From: Nostoc sp. RI_552
Lineage (GTDB): Bacteria; Cyanobacteriota; Cyanobacteriia; Cyanobacteriales; Nostocaceae
NCBI GenBank assembly: GCA_016124525.1
Contig: WGNO01000031.1
Location: forward strand, 30,623 to 94,622
Direction of reading: 5' to 3'
Length of the DNA stretch: 64,000 nt
Below are positions 39,179 through 47,862 of this stretch, piece by piece. The notes under the pieces were generated by a model. The model did not search any database. It had not been told where the DNA came from and saw only the letters and a program-made list of their open reading frames with translations. Each line of letters opens with the position of its first letter. Positions within the stretch are counted from its first letter, which is position 1. A program made the translations under genes and the position numbers.

Positions 39179-39982
39179 TTATTTCTTTTGAGGAAGTTTT
39201 TCTTGTTTCTGTGCAGGTTCTTCCTCTTTGAACAAGTCAGCTGTTGATAGCAATAACTCTCTTAAAGTTTGTTTAATTTGACGCTCTTTTTTAGCAATAA
39301 CTGAACCAGCTTCACCTAGTTTATCTTCTAACTGTGATCGCTTTTCTTCTACTTGTGTAGCTACGGCTTCAGCTTGTGGACGAGCTTGATTATACCAGTG
39401 TTTTGCTTCGTCGATATAATCTTTAATTTCACCATCTCTTCCGCCGTAGCGTGCAGCTAAATTGGCGCGAATAATGGCTAGTTGTGCTTGGAGTTGAGCA
39501 TAACGTTTCTTTATTAATGTAAACTCTTCACTATCTCTAACTGCATTGATGGCGGAAATAATAGCATTTTTAGTATCAGCAGTTTTATCTTTGGTGGTTT
39601 CTTCAATTTCCGCTAACATACCGTCAACTTCTTGTTGAATTTGTTCTTCTTCTTGATTCAATTGAGCTTGTAGCTTTTTCAACTCTGCTTGAGTTTTGAC
39701 AATAGCTTCGTGTCTTTTAGTATTAGCACCTTCCAGGGCACCTTCAATTGATGCTGTGAGTTCTTCTTTAATTTCTGCCCCTTTACCTTGCAAACTTTCC
39801 ACCACAGCGGAAACTGCATCTTTTACCAAAGAACGAATTTCGCTGGAACCTGCTTTTAACTCAGAACCAAGCTGAGAAACGGCGGTTTTGACAATTTCAC
39901 GAATGCGATCAGTTCTTAACTTTCCAGTTTCTTTTACTTGCTGTAGGTCAGTTTTAATTTGCTCTTTGATGTTGTTAGGCAT
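39179..39982 (-). CDS. Long helical coiled-coil protein of unknown function
   Basis: 267 residues, almost wholly charged helix (MPNNIKEQIKTDLQQVKETG, then EAIVKTQAELKKLQAQLNQEEEQIQQEVDGML and KDKTADTKNAIISAINAVRD). It has no membrane segment or catalytic motif. It resembles LEA/apolipoprotein-like proteins sometimes mislabelled histidine kinase in Nostoc genomes. A structural or desiccation role is a guess. The end EEEPAQKQEKLPQKK is low-complexity. Confidence 0.65.
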   Translation of the reverse strand: MPNNIKEQIKTDLQQVKETGKLRTDRIREIVKTAVSQLGSELKAGSSEIRSLVKDAVSAVVESLQGKGAEIKEELTASIEGALEGANTKRHEAIVKTQAELKKLQAQLNQEEEQIQQEVDGMLAEIEETTKDKTADTKNAIISAINAVRDSEEFTLIKKRYAQLQAQLAIIRANLAARYGGRDGEIKDYIDEAKHWYNQARPQAEAVATQVEEKRSQLEDKLGEAGSVIAKKERQIKQTLRELLLSTADLFKEEEPAQKQEKLPQKK

Positions 39983-40162
39983 TGTTAATTTTTCCTTTTG
40001 AGATAATTGGATAAAATTTTTCAGACATTATCTTGCACCCATATCGTAATAGATGTTTAAATAAATAAATACCTCCTTTAGAGAGAAAATCTAAAATCAC
40101 TAAAAAAATGGTGTAACGTTTATGAGATGATTAAAACTAAATTCTAGTAAATGAGATCAACT

Positions 40163-40387
40163 ATGTGGCGGGTTAGTGTTATTTGTTCGGGTGATGCTTG
40201 GAAACAACAAGGTGCTAGTTTCAAAATTAGGTCAGATAAGTATCAAGGTGAATGTATTGCTTCTAAGAAAATGCCAGATGGCACGCGGATCATGGAATAT
40301 AAAATAGAAGATGTCAGTGATGCTGAGGCTTTTCAGGAAGAGTGTGCAAACTTGCCAGGATTTACAGCTGAGTTTGAATCTTTGTAA
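40163..40387 (+). CDS. Small conserved protein of unknown function
   Basis: 74 residues from ATG 40163 (MWRVSVICSGDAWKQQGASFKI). A short alpha-beta protein with alternating strands (TRIMEYKIEDVSDAEAFQEECANL). Two Cys are present but not as a CxxC motif. Not recognised. It sits alone between the coiled-coil gene and leuS; the codons AUG at 40151 upstream are less likely. Confidence 0.55.
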   Translation: MWRVSVICSGDAWKQQGASFKIRSDKYQGECIASKKMPDGTRIMEYKIEDVSDAEAFQEECANLPGFTAEFESL

Positions 40388-40536
40388 CTGGGATAATTAG
40401 CTTGAGGTGGTTTGAGTAGATGCTCAACAAAAATTTTAACTCAGCCAGGAAATATTATTTTGCAGCAACTTATTACAGTACCTAGCATCTACAATATTTA
40501 AGCAGACACGATTACAGTCCCCTAGGAGAATTTTTG

Positions 40537-43158
40537 GTGGATTCCCGATATAACCCAGTAAACATTGAGGAAAAATGGCAACAAACATGGGCGGAACTTG
40601 GCTTAGATCAGACAGCTATAAATAGTCACAAGCCAAAATTCTACGCTCTTTCCATGTTCCCTTATCCATCCGGCAGCCTCCATATGGGTCACGTCCGTAA
40701 TTACACTATCACTGATGTAATTGCACGCCTCAAGCGAATGCAAGGATATAGAGTGCTGCACCCAATGGGTTGGGATGCCTTTGGTTTGCCAGCAGAAAAT
40801 GCCGCTATTGACCGAGGAGTTCCACCGGCAAAGTGGACTTATGAAAATATTGCTCAAATGCGTCAGCAATTAAAGCGTCTTGGTTTGTCTATTAATTGGG
40901 ATAGTGAACTTGCTACTTGTTCGGCTGATTATTATAAGTGGACGCAGTGGATTTTCTTGCAGTTCTGGCGAGGAGGTTTAGCTTATCAAAAAGAAGCAGC
41001 AGTTAACTGGGACCCTGTTGACCAAACAGTGGTGGCCAACGAGCAAGTTGATAGCGAAGGACGTTCTTGGCGCAGTGGGGCAAAAGTTGAGCGCAAACTA
41101 TTACGGCAGTGGTTTTTAAAGATTACTGACTATGCTGAAGAATTGCTCAATGATTTAGATAAATTAACAGGCTGGCCGGAACGGGTCAAGGTGATGCAAG
41201 GGAATTGGATTGGTAAATCTACAGGTGCTTATTTAGAATTTGCTGTGGTGGGGATGGATGAAAAAATCCCTGTATACACCACGCGCCCGGATACAGTTTA
41301 TGGTGTTAGTTATGTGGTATTGGCACCAGAGCATCCTTTAACCAAGGTTGTTACGACCAAAGAACACAAAAGAAATGTAGAAGCTTTTATTCGAGAAGTT
41401 TCCCAGCAAAGTGAGTTAGAACGTACTGCCGAAGATAAACCAAAACGAGGTGTCCCCACTGGCGGTAAAGCCATCAATCCTTTTACGGGGGAAGAAGTGT
41501 CCATCTGGATTGCTGATTATGTGTTGTATGAGTATGGTACTGGGGCAGTAATGGGTGTACCTGCCCACGATGTGCGAGATTTTAAATTTGCCCGTGTTTA
41601 TGATTTACCTATTGAATTTGTCATTGCTTCTGTGGAAGATGTGGCAGATTTTGACTTAACGCCAGCATTAGCAACAGATGAAATCACAAAAGTTATTAAT
41701 ATTGAATATAACGAGGCATATACTGAACCGGGAATTTTAATTAATTCTGGGCCTTTTACTGGGATGAATTCTGCAGATGCCAAAGCTGCAATCACTAAAT
41801 ATGCCGAGGAAAACAATGTTGGTAGACTGCGAGTGCAATATCGCTTGCGGGATTGGTTGATTTCTCGACAACGTTACTGGGGCGCACCCATACCGATAAT
41901 TCATTGCCCCAATTGTGGTGTGGTGCCAGTCCCAGATGAGGATTTGCCAGTGAAGTTGCCAGAAGAGGTGGAATTGACTGGACGTGGTGGTTCACCTTTG
42001 ACTCAGTTGGAAAACTGGCTAAATGTTCCTTGTCCGACTTGCGGCACTCCAGCTCGGCGGGAAACCGATACAATGGATACCTTTATTGATTCTTCTTGGT
42101 ATTTCTTGCGCTATCCTGATGCCAAAAATGAACAACAGGTATTCGACCCTGCTAAAACTAATGACTGGATGCCAGTGGATCAGTATGTAGGTGGTATTGA
42201 ACATGCCATTTTACACTTGTTATATTCGAGATTCTTTACTAAAGTGTTGCGGGATCGAGGTTTATTGAATTTTGATGAACCTTTTGAACGTTTGTTAACC
42301 CAGGGGATGGTACAGGGTTTAACTTACATGAATCCTAATAAAAGTGGTAAAGATAAATGGGTTCCCTCACATTTAGTCAACCCAGAGGACCCCAGGGACC
42401 CCCACACGGGTGAACCATTACAACGCCTTTATGCTACTATGTCCAAGTCTAAGGGTAATGGTGTAGCACCGGAAGATGTAATTAGTAAGTATGGTGTGGA
42501 CACAGCGCGGATGTTTATTTTGTTCAAAGCACCACCAGAAAAAGACCTGGAGTGGGATGAAGCCGATGTAGAAGGACAATTCCGCTTTTTGAATCGGGTG
42601 TGGCGCTTGGTAACAGATTATGCTGGGGCTGGAGTATCAACTCAGCAAGCCCAAGTTTCTAATTTAAGTAAACCAGAAAAGGAATTACGCCGGGCAATTC
42701 ACGCAGCTATTCAAGCTGTAACGGAGGACTTGGAAGACGAATATCAATTTAATACGGCTGTTTCTGAATTGATGAAGTTAAGTAATGCTCTTACTGATGC
42801 CGAGTGCAAAAATTCGCCAATTTATGCTGAAGGTATTCAGACTTTAGTGATGATGTTAGCTCCTTTCGCTCCACACATTGCTGAGGAATTGTGGCACTTG
42901 CTGGGTAATACTAATTCTGTTCACACTCAGACTTGGCCATGTTTTGACCGGGCTGCTTTGGTAGCAGAAGAAATTACTTTGGTAATTCAAATTAATGGCA
43001 AAAAACGTGTTGATATTTGTGTTCCTGCACAAGCTGATAAGGCTGACTTGGAAAAATACGCGCGTGAATCTGAAGTGGTTCAGCGTTACCTTGAAGGTAA
43101 GGAGATTAAAAAAGTGATTGTAGTTCCTGGCAAGTTGGTGAATTTTGTAGTTGCTTAA
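40537..43158 (+). CDS. leuS: Leucyl-tRNA synthetase
   Basis: 873-residue class I synthetase for tRNA-Leu. HIGH motif is HMGH in [16 protein letters not shown], followed by [17 protein letters not shown]; the editing CP1 domain contains [20 protein letters not shown] and [13 protein letters not shown]; the KMSKS loop reads [10 protein letters not shown] with Thr in the first Lys position. A zinc ribbon ([16 protein letters not shown]) is present. The start is GTG 40537 with AGGAG eight bases before; a TTG lies three bases upstream. Followed by a hairpin at 43171-43195. Confidence 0.97.
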   Translation: MDSRYNPVNIEEKWQQTWAELGLDQTAINSHKPKFYALSMFPYPSGSLHMGHVRNYTITDVIARLKRMQGYRVLHPMGWDAFGLPAENAAIDRGVPPAKWTYENIAQMRQQLKRLGLSINWDSELATCSADYYKWTQWIFLQFWRGGLAYQKEAAVNWDPVDQTVVANEQVDSEGRSWRSGAKVERKLLRQWFLKITDYAEELLNDLDKLTGWPERVKVMQGNWIGKSTGAYLEFAVVGMDEKIPVYTTRPDTVYGVSYVVLAPEHPLTKVVTTKEHKRNVEAFIREVSQQSELERTAEDKPKRGVPTGGKAINPFTGEEVSIWIADYVLYEYGTGAVMGVPAHDVRDFKFARVYDLPIEFVIASVEDVADFDLTPALATDEITKVINIEYNEAYTEPGILINSGPFTGMNSADAKAAITKYAEENNVGRLRVQYRLRDWLISRQRYWGAPIPIIHCPNCGVVPVPDEDLPVKLPEEVELTGRGGSPLTQLENWLNVPCPTCGTPARRETDTMDTFIDSSWYFLRYPDAKNEQQVFDPAKTNDWMPVDQYVGGIEHAILHLLYSRFFTKVLRDRGLLNFDEPFERLLTQGMVQGLTYMNPNKSGKDKWVPSHLVNPEDPRDPHTGEPLQRLYATMSKSKGNGVAPEDVISKYGVDTARMFILFKAPPEKDLEWDEADVEGQFRFLNRVWRLVTDYAGAGVSTQQAQVSNLSKPEKELRRAIHAAIQAVTEDLEDEYQFNTAVSELMKLSNALTDAECKNSPIYAEGIQTLVMMLAPFAPHIAEELWHLLGNTNSVHTQTWPCFDRAALVAEEITLVIQINGKKRVDICVPAQADKADLEKYARESEVVQRYLEGKEIKKVIVVPGKLVNFVVA

Positions 43159-43170
43159 CAAAATTTAGAT

Positions 43171-43195
43171 CCCCCGCTTTTTTAAGAAGTGGGGG
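43171..43195 (+). terminator. Hairpin after leuS
   Basis: CCCCCGCTT pairs with AAGTGGGGG, with a T-rich loop of seven. It lies between leuS and the methyltransferase gene, twelve bases before the GTG start, so it could also regulate read-through. Confidence 0.55.
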
Positions 43196-43207
43196 ACGTG
43201 GTAAGGT

Positions 43208-44248
43208 GTGGTGAAGAAAGTTGTGTTTGTTAAATTGGGGATGAAGGTTCCAGAGCCAATGGATAAAACACGCAAAATTGCTAGTAAAGAACACAATAAT
43301 TATCTTGCTCAAGGCATGGCACCACACAAGGCAACTCAGTGTGTTCCATCTTCCCTGTTGCAATGTTTTTCTGAAAGTTTAAAATATGATCTCTCAGTTA
43401 AACAACAAGTTTTAGAGGGACAATTATTTAAAGTTTTAGGTGCGCCATTTTATTCTGACAATGGATTTATTCTTTATAACGGTGATGCTAAAGATTTTTT
43501 AGACAAACTCAGTTCAACAAATATCAATATTGATCTAACTGTGACCTCTCCGCCATATAACATTGGTAAAGAATATGAAGCCCCAATGTCTGTGGATGAG
43601 TATATTGAAAGTTCCTCGGTATGGATGTGTCAAATCCATAAAGTTACTAAACCTGACGGTGCATTTTGGTTAAATGTGGGGCATTTTGCAGTTGCCAATA
43701 AAGGTTTATGTGTACCCATACCTTATTTATTATGGGATAAGTCACCGTTTTATTTACTGCAAGAGGTGGTATGGCAATATGGCGCTGGTGTTTGCACAAA
43801 ATATCGTCTGAGTCCACGTAACGAAAAATGGCTTTTTTATGTTAAGGATGCTCAAAGGTATACTTTCAATTTAGATGACATCCGTGATCCAAATGTGAAG
43901 TATCCCCATCAGAAAAAAAATGGTAAATATAGATGTAATCCTCTGGGGAAAAATCCGTCTGATGTTTGGGAGTTTCCTAAAATCACTACAGGTAAAAAAC
44001 GCAGTTCAAAAGAACGCACTGGACACCCGGCGCAGTTTCCTTTAGGGATTGTTGAGAGAGTTGTTAAAGCTTCATCAAATCAGTTAGAGTTAGTTCTTGA
44101 TACCTTTGCTGGTTCTGGGTCTACTGGTATAGCAGCAGCAGGTTTAGGACGGATATTTTTAGGGTTTGAAATTAGGTCTGATTACTGCAAAATGGCAGTA
44201 AATAGGTTTAAAGCTTTTCAGGTGGAAAGAGAGAATTTTGCTCAATAA
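43208..44248 (+). CDS. Solitary DNA methyltransferase (beta-class, N4-C or N6-A)
   Basis: 346 residues. The catalytic motif TSPPYN lies at 113-118 and the AdoMet motif FAGSGST at 300-306, with the recognition domain between: the beta-class order. DPPY/SPPY methylases methylate exocyclic amino groups of cytosine or adenine, and SPPY leans toward N4-cytosine. No restriction endonuclease gene is adjacent. The start is GTG 43208 or 43211; the first about 60 residues are not conserved in the family, so a later Met is possible. Recognition sequence not deducible. Confidence 0.85.
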   Translation: MVKKVVFVKLGMKVPEPMDKTRKIASKEHNNYLAQGMAPHKATQCVPSSLLQCFSESLKYDLSVKQQVLEGQLFKVLGAPFYSDNGFILYNGDAKDFLDKLSSTNINIDLTVTSPPYNIGKEYEAPMSVDEYIESSSVWMCQIHKVTKPDGAFWLNVGHFAVANKGLCVPIPYLLWDKSPFYLLQEVVWQYGAGVCTKYRLSPRNEKWLFYVKDAQRYTFNLDDIRDPNVKYPHQKKNGKYRCNPLGKNPSDVWEFPKITTGKKRSSKERTGHPAQFPLGIVERVVKASSNQLELVLDTFAGSGSTGIAAAGLGRIFLGFEIRSDYCKMAVNRFKAFQVERENFAQ

Positions 44249-44388
44249 AAATCATTAAGAAAAATCACTAGAGCAAACCAGCTTGGTGGAGGGGAAAGGG
44301 TGGGTTAAGGGTAAGCAATAAATAATTCTTAGACTCTTGACAAAGTTGGGATCACTGCTAACCTGATTGTGGTAGAGGCTGGATTGTT

Positions 44389-44961
44389 TTAGCTTTGTTG
44401 GCGCAAGTTATTAATAACTCGTGAAAATTCATCGGTCATAAAATCAGAGCCGGTGGCTGTGTAAACTTTTAATAACTCTTGATAAAACCATAGAGTTCCT
44501 TCTTTGCCAGCTTTAAACTGACCCCAGATACTATTACCATATTGTTGCCAGTCGGCAAGTAATGATCTCGCATTGTGTAATTTATCTGCTAAAGATACTA
44601 ATCTTACGGATGGTGAGGCGTGATGCAGGTTTTGCAAATATCGCTGCTTTCGTTGTTTCCAAGGGGGTTTAGGTGGTGTATCCCACTCTGTACAACCATC
44701 AATAATTTCTGCTACGGTTTCACCAAAAAGGTCGTTGATTTCCTTACGGATAACTTTCCCTCCTTGGTCTTCGATACTATCATGCAATAAAGATGCGATC
44801 GCTTCTTCTTCGGTTCCTCCAGCTTCTAGTACCAATGCTGTTACACTTAGCAAATGGGCAATGTAAGGAACTCCGCCAATTTTACGGGTTTGATTAGCGT
44901 GGAGACGAGTGGCATATACTAATGCTGATTCAAATTTTGCTGTCAATTTTGTGGATTTCAT
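44389..44961 (-). CDS. HD-domain hydrolase, SpoT/MESH1-like
   Basis: 190 residues with the HD-domain metal ligands of alarmone hydrolases: His21 and His36 in HANQTRKIGGVPYIAH, His60-Asp61 and Glu64-Asp65 in LLHDSIED, and Asp in LADKLHNARSLL. There is no synthetase or regulatory domain, so it is a small alarmone-hydrolase-like protein, possibly acting on ppGpp or another nucleotide. It begins seven bases after the stop of the CRISPR-associated regulator gene on the same strand and is thus the second gene of that operon. Confidence 0.85.
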   Translation of the reverse strand: MKSTKLTAKFESALVYATRLHANQTRKIGGVPYIAHLLSVTALVLEAGGTEEEAIASLLHDSIEDQGGKVIRKEINDLFGETVAEIIDGCTEWDTPPKPPWKQRKQRYLQNLHHASPSVRLVSLADKLHNARSLLADWQQYGNSIWGQFKAGKEGTLWFYQELLKVYTATGSDFMTDEFSRVINNLRQQS

Positions 44962-44968
44962 AGTTTAA

Positions 44969-46354
44969 TTAATTAAGGTAGAGTTTATGTTCGGCAAGGA
45001 TATCGGCGGCAACCTTTTGCCGTAAGTCCCAAGGTAGGATAACTTCTGCTTTGGGTCGCCATGCGCGTATACGCATACTGACATCGTGATCTAGATGTCG
45101 ATATTGGACACGGTAGTAGGCGTCTTGTGGAGAACGATCTTTGAGGATTGTGAGTAGTGCTTGTCGTTGTTCTGGTATTGGAGTGTGTTGCCTGATTAAA
45201 GTTTTTGCTTGCTGGTAAGAGATAACTTCAAATGTGTTATGACGAACAGTATCCTGAATATATAGGTCATGATGATCTCGGTCAAATCGTAGCAGCATCA
45301 ATTGGGGGGGTAGGTAAAAATCAAAGCCCCAAGCTTTAGACATTTGGGTTTCAATGTCTTCGGGATTGGGCAAATTAGCTTGTTGATAGCGTTGCTGTAA
45401 AACCAGGGGAATAGATATATCGGTCCAGTTGATGGGTCTAATATTTTGAATTCGGTCGAGTCGATAGTTGTACCAATCATTGTGCCCATCAGGACTTTGC
45501 CCAAAGGCACACAGATAAACTGCTCGTTGTACATAATAACTACAGACTGGGTAAACTGTGCATTTGACAGATTTTCGTAAACTGGCACTGTTGTAAGTTA
45601 GCTGCACGGGTGGTACTGGTGTTTTTTTCCAAATTTTTTGTAATATATTACACCAGTCATCGACTTTATCTATAGTATGACGGGGACTAACATAATCAAG
45701 TTTGCAGAAAAATCTTTGTACACCACAAATCTTTGCTGAATGATTTTGAGCGATGGCCACTAAGTCTTCTTGATTGAGAAAGTTGAATTCTTCCCGATGA
45801 TAATTATTAATTATTGTTGTTGAAGATGTGGTGATGGGACGAGATGGTAATGTTTTGACACAATGATATTTCTGTGCTCGATATTCCAGCCATCCCATAT
45901 CTGTGAGGATTTGTAAATCTGCTTGGAGGGAACGACGAGTTACACTAAACAATCGTTTTTCTAATGCCTTATTCACATCAGATTCTAAAACACCTGCGTG
46001 GGTTATGAGCGATCGCCGCCATTGTGGTTCTGAAAGTTCAGTGTTTGAGTTAAATAACCATGCAGCAGTGGTTTTAGCACAAGGGCAGTTTTGATCATGG
46101 AGATGAGGAATTGCTTCACCTTTGGGATGTGTGGAACTAAAAAACGCGTCGCGCCAGTGGGCAAAGGTAAAAGAGTTATTCAGGAGCAAGCGTTCTGGAG
46201 TTGATCCATATAACGATCCTTCTTCAAGGCCATATAAGGAACGTAACCATACCCATAATCGAATTGCTCGGAGTAAGTTTTGTTTGAGAGAACCGCGAGC
46301 TAACCATTGCAGCAGTTCTACTTGGGGAGTATCTACAAAAATTGGCTCAGACAC
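44969..46354 (-). CDS. CRISPR-associated WYL-like regulator (TIGR03985 type)
   Basis: 461 residues. Residues 30-170 hold a helical, winged-helix-like part (ALEKRLFSVTRRSLQADLQILTDMGWLEYRAQKYHCV, which reads like a DeoR/WYL HTH), and 240-440 have a WYL-like ligand domain (CSYYVQRAVYLCAFGQSP, LDRIQNIRPINW, VISYQQAKTLI). It matches my memory of the cyanobacterial TIGR03985 CRISPR-associated family, which is found next to csx3. It is divergent from csx3; the palindrome ATGGAA-N8-TTCCAT in the shared promoter (46395-46414) is its likely operator. A nucleotide or RNA ligand is suspected for WYL domains. Confidence 0.65.
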   Translation of the reverse strand: MSEPIFVDTPQVELLQWLARGSLKQNLLRAIRLWVWLRSLYGLEEGSLYGSTPERLLLNNSFTFAHWRDAFFSSTHPKGEAIPHLHDQNCPCAKTTAAWLFNSNTELSEPQWRRSLITHAGVLESDVNKALEKRLFSVTRRSLQADLQILTDMGWLEYRAQKYHCVKTLPSRPITTSSTTIINNYHREEFNFLNQEDLVAIAQNHSAKICGVQRFFCKLDYVSPRHTIDKVDDWCNILQKIWKKTPVPPVQLTYNSASLRKSVKCTVYPVCSYYVQRAVYLCAFGQSPDGHNDWYNYRLDRIQNIRPINWTDISIPLVLQQRYQQANLPNPEDIETQMSKAWGFDFYLPPQLMLLRFDRDHHDLYIQDTVRHNTFEVISYQQAKTLIRQHTPIPEQRQALLTILKDRSPQDAYYRVQYRHLDHDVSMRIRAWRPKAEVILPWDLRQKVAADILAEHKLYLN

Positions 46355-46394
46355 TGGTTAACTAAGTTGAAGTATAACACTAGCATAAAACCCT

Positions 46395-46427
46395 ATGGAA
46401 CTAGCATCTTCCATTGCTGTGTATGAT
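46395..46427 (+). promoter_or_regulatory. Shared-motif operator and -10 box of csx3
   Basis: ATGGAA (46395-46400), eight bases, TTCCAT (46409-46414), seven bases, TATGAT (46422-46427). The identical arrangement precedes cas8. On the other strand a TATACT (46371-46376) could serve the regulator gene. Confidence 0.7.
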
Positions 46428-46454
46428 GTATGTATTAATTGAAGATAGAAAATT

Positions 46455-46760
46455 ATGAGTACCTACAGAATTGAGTTCAAGGATGATATTTTGCGTGTCA
46501 GTTTCGCTGAACCGGCACAAAATAACCAAATTGTCCAAGATGCGGCGCTAAGACTGGAAGAAATGTCTACTTTAGGAGAATTGAGTGGAGGACAATTGCT
46601 CAGGATTAATGGGCCGATTTCTATACCTGTAGCATTTGTTTTAGCTCATAAATTGGCTCATATTTACGGTGCTATTGGTTTTTATGATCCTAAATTGGGT
46701 AAGTATGTGATTTGTATCACTCATAATCCTACATATAAGCTGGGAGACTTGATTGATTGA
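46455..46760 (+). CDS. csx3: Csx3 (Crn3-type ring nuclease)
   Basis: 101 residues, Csx3 fold throughout: YRIEFKDDILRVSFAEPAQN, LSGGQLLRINGPISIPVAFVLAHKLAHIYGAIGFYDPKLGKYVICITHNPTYKLGDLID has the conserved AHIYGAI-FDP-LG core. Csx3 proteins form tetramers that cleave cyclic tetra-adenylate, the messenger of type III CRISPR systems. No cas10 is near, so either a type III locus elsewhere makes the signal or the protein has another role here. It is a tandem paralogue of the N-terminal part of the next gene. Confidence 0.9.
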   Translation: MSTYRIEFKDDILRVSFAEPAQNNQIVQDAALRLEEMSTLGELSGGQLLRINGPISIPVAFVLAHKLAHIYGAIGFYDPKLGKYVICITHNPTYKLGDLID

Positions 46761-46803
46761 TATTTGATTAACAAAGGAGATGAAATAGGTAGTCAGAAAT
46801 ATT

Positions 46804-47727
46804 ATGACAACGTATCATATCAGTCTGAATGGTGATGTTTTAAAAGTTGGGTTTGGTCAACCAGGCAATGGCGACGAAGTTGTGAGGGATGCGGCAATAC
46901 AGTTAGATAAAATGATCAACTCTGGAGAAATGTCTGGGGGAAAACTGCTGAAAATTGATGGACCGGCATCTGTTGCTGTGAGTTACTTGATAGCAAATAA
47001 AATAGCTCATCTTTATGGTGCGATCGCGGTTTTTGACCCTAAAATTGGCAGATCTGGATACAAAACTTATATTATTGCCGTTACGCAAACACCGAGTTAT
47101 CAATTAGGGGAGCTCATAGAAACAGACGAACCACAAAAGAATAGGCAAATTATCAAAGTTGTGCTGTGCGGCCCTCCCCAGTCGGGTAAATCATGTCTGC
47201 GTGAAGGTTTAAAGCAAGCTATTAGTAATATTTCCGGCGCACCATATCCTTATGTTATTACAGCTTGTCCAGATGGGGAAGGGGCTTGGTTTTCGGATGC
47301 TGCGAAGCGAGACCCTGATTTAGCCAGACGACTAAAAAATGAGTATAAAGCCAAATTTACACGGGAGTTTGCACAAAAAGCAGCTGGTTGGGTGAGGTCT
47401 GCCACTACACCATTAAATATTGTTGATGTGGGTGGCAAAATCAGTGAGGAAAATCGGATAATTATGCGTGAAGTAACTCATGCAGTGATTTTAGCTGGGG
47501 AGAAAGCACAAGAAGATGTACCGAAATGGGAAGAATTTTGTAGCAATTTAAATATACGGGTCATTGCCAAGATTGTTAGTGATCTTGATGCTCAAGCAGA
47601 TATAATTATGACAATATCACCATTATTGACTGGTACTATTCATCACCTGGCACGGGGAGAGGATGTTTCTAGTCGCTCGGTGGTGCAGGCTTTGGCCCAG
47701 GTGTTGGTGGATTTGTGTAAAGGGTAG
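46804..47727 (+). CDS. Csx3 fused to a P-loop NTPase domain
   Basis: 307 residues. Residues 1-105 are a Csx3 domain (MTTYHISLNGDVLKVGFGQP, IAHLYGAIAVFDPKIG), residues 115-305 a P-loop domain with Walker A GPPQSGKS at 123-130 and a likely Walker B/switch in NIVDVGGKIS (211-220). Csx3-AAA type fusions are known in CRISPR loci. The ATPase part may bind a nucleotide or switch nuclease activity; not proven. It starts 43 bases after csx3, and AAAGGAG lies about 24 bases before its ATG. Confidence 0.85.
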   Translation: MTTYHISLNGDVLKVGFGQPGNGDEVVRDAAIQLDKMINSGEMSGGKLLKIDGPASVAVSYLIANKIAHLYGAIAVFDPKIGRSGYKTYIIAVTQTPSYQLGELIETDEPQKNRQIIKVVLCGPPQSGKSCLREGLKQAISNISGAPYPYVITACPDGEGAWFSDAAKRDPDLARRLKNEYKAKFTREFAQKAAGWVRSATTPLNIVDVGGKISEENRIIMREVTHAVILAGEKAQEDVPKWEEFCSNLNIRVIAKIVSDLDAQADIIMTISPLLTGTIHHLARGEDVSSRSVVQALAQVLVDLCKG

Positions 47728-47790
47728 TAAGAAGGGATTGCGCCGGGGGCAGTGCCGCAGATACTGATGTGCTGAAGAGGCATAATTTTT

Positions 47791-47825
47791 ATATGGAATA
47801 GCCGTTTTCCATATGAGTATATAAT
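47791..47825 (+). promoter_or_regulatory. Operator and -10 box before cas8
   Basis: ATATGGAA (47791-47798), eight bases, TTCCATAT (47807-47814), then TATAAT at 47820-47825. The core ATGGAA-N8-TTCCAT ends seven bases before the -10 box, exactly as at csx3. It overlaps where a -35 box would be; no TTGACA is seen. Confidence 0.75.
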
Positions 47826-47862
47826 GTTTGGAAGTACACAAGTCCTATGGGTTGAAGTCAAA

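Noticed and set aside
47824..47862. Upstream ATG of cas8
   Set aside because: It overlaps the TATAAT box and lacks a ribosome binding site; the family start is 13 codons later.
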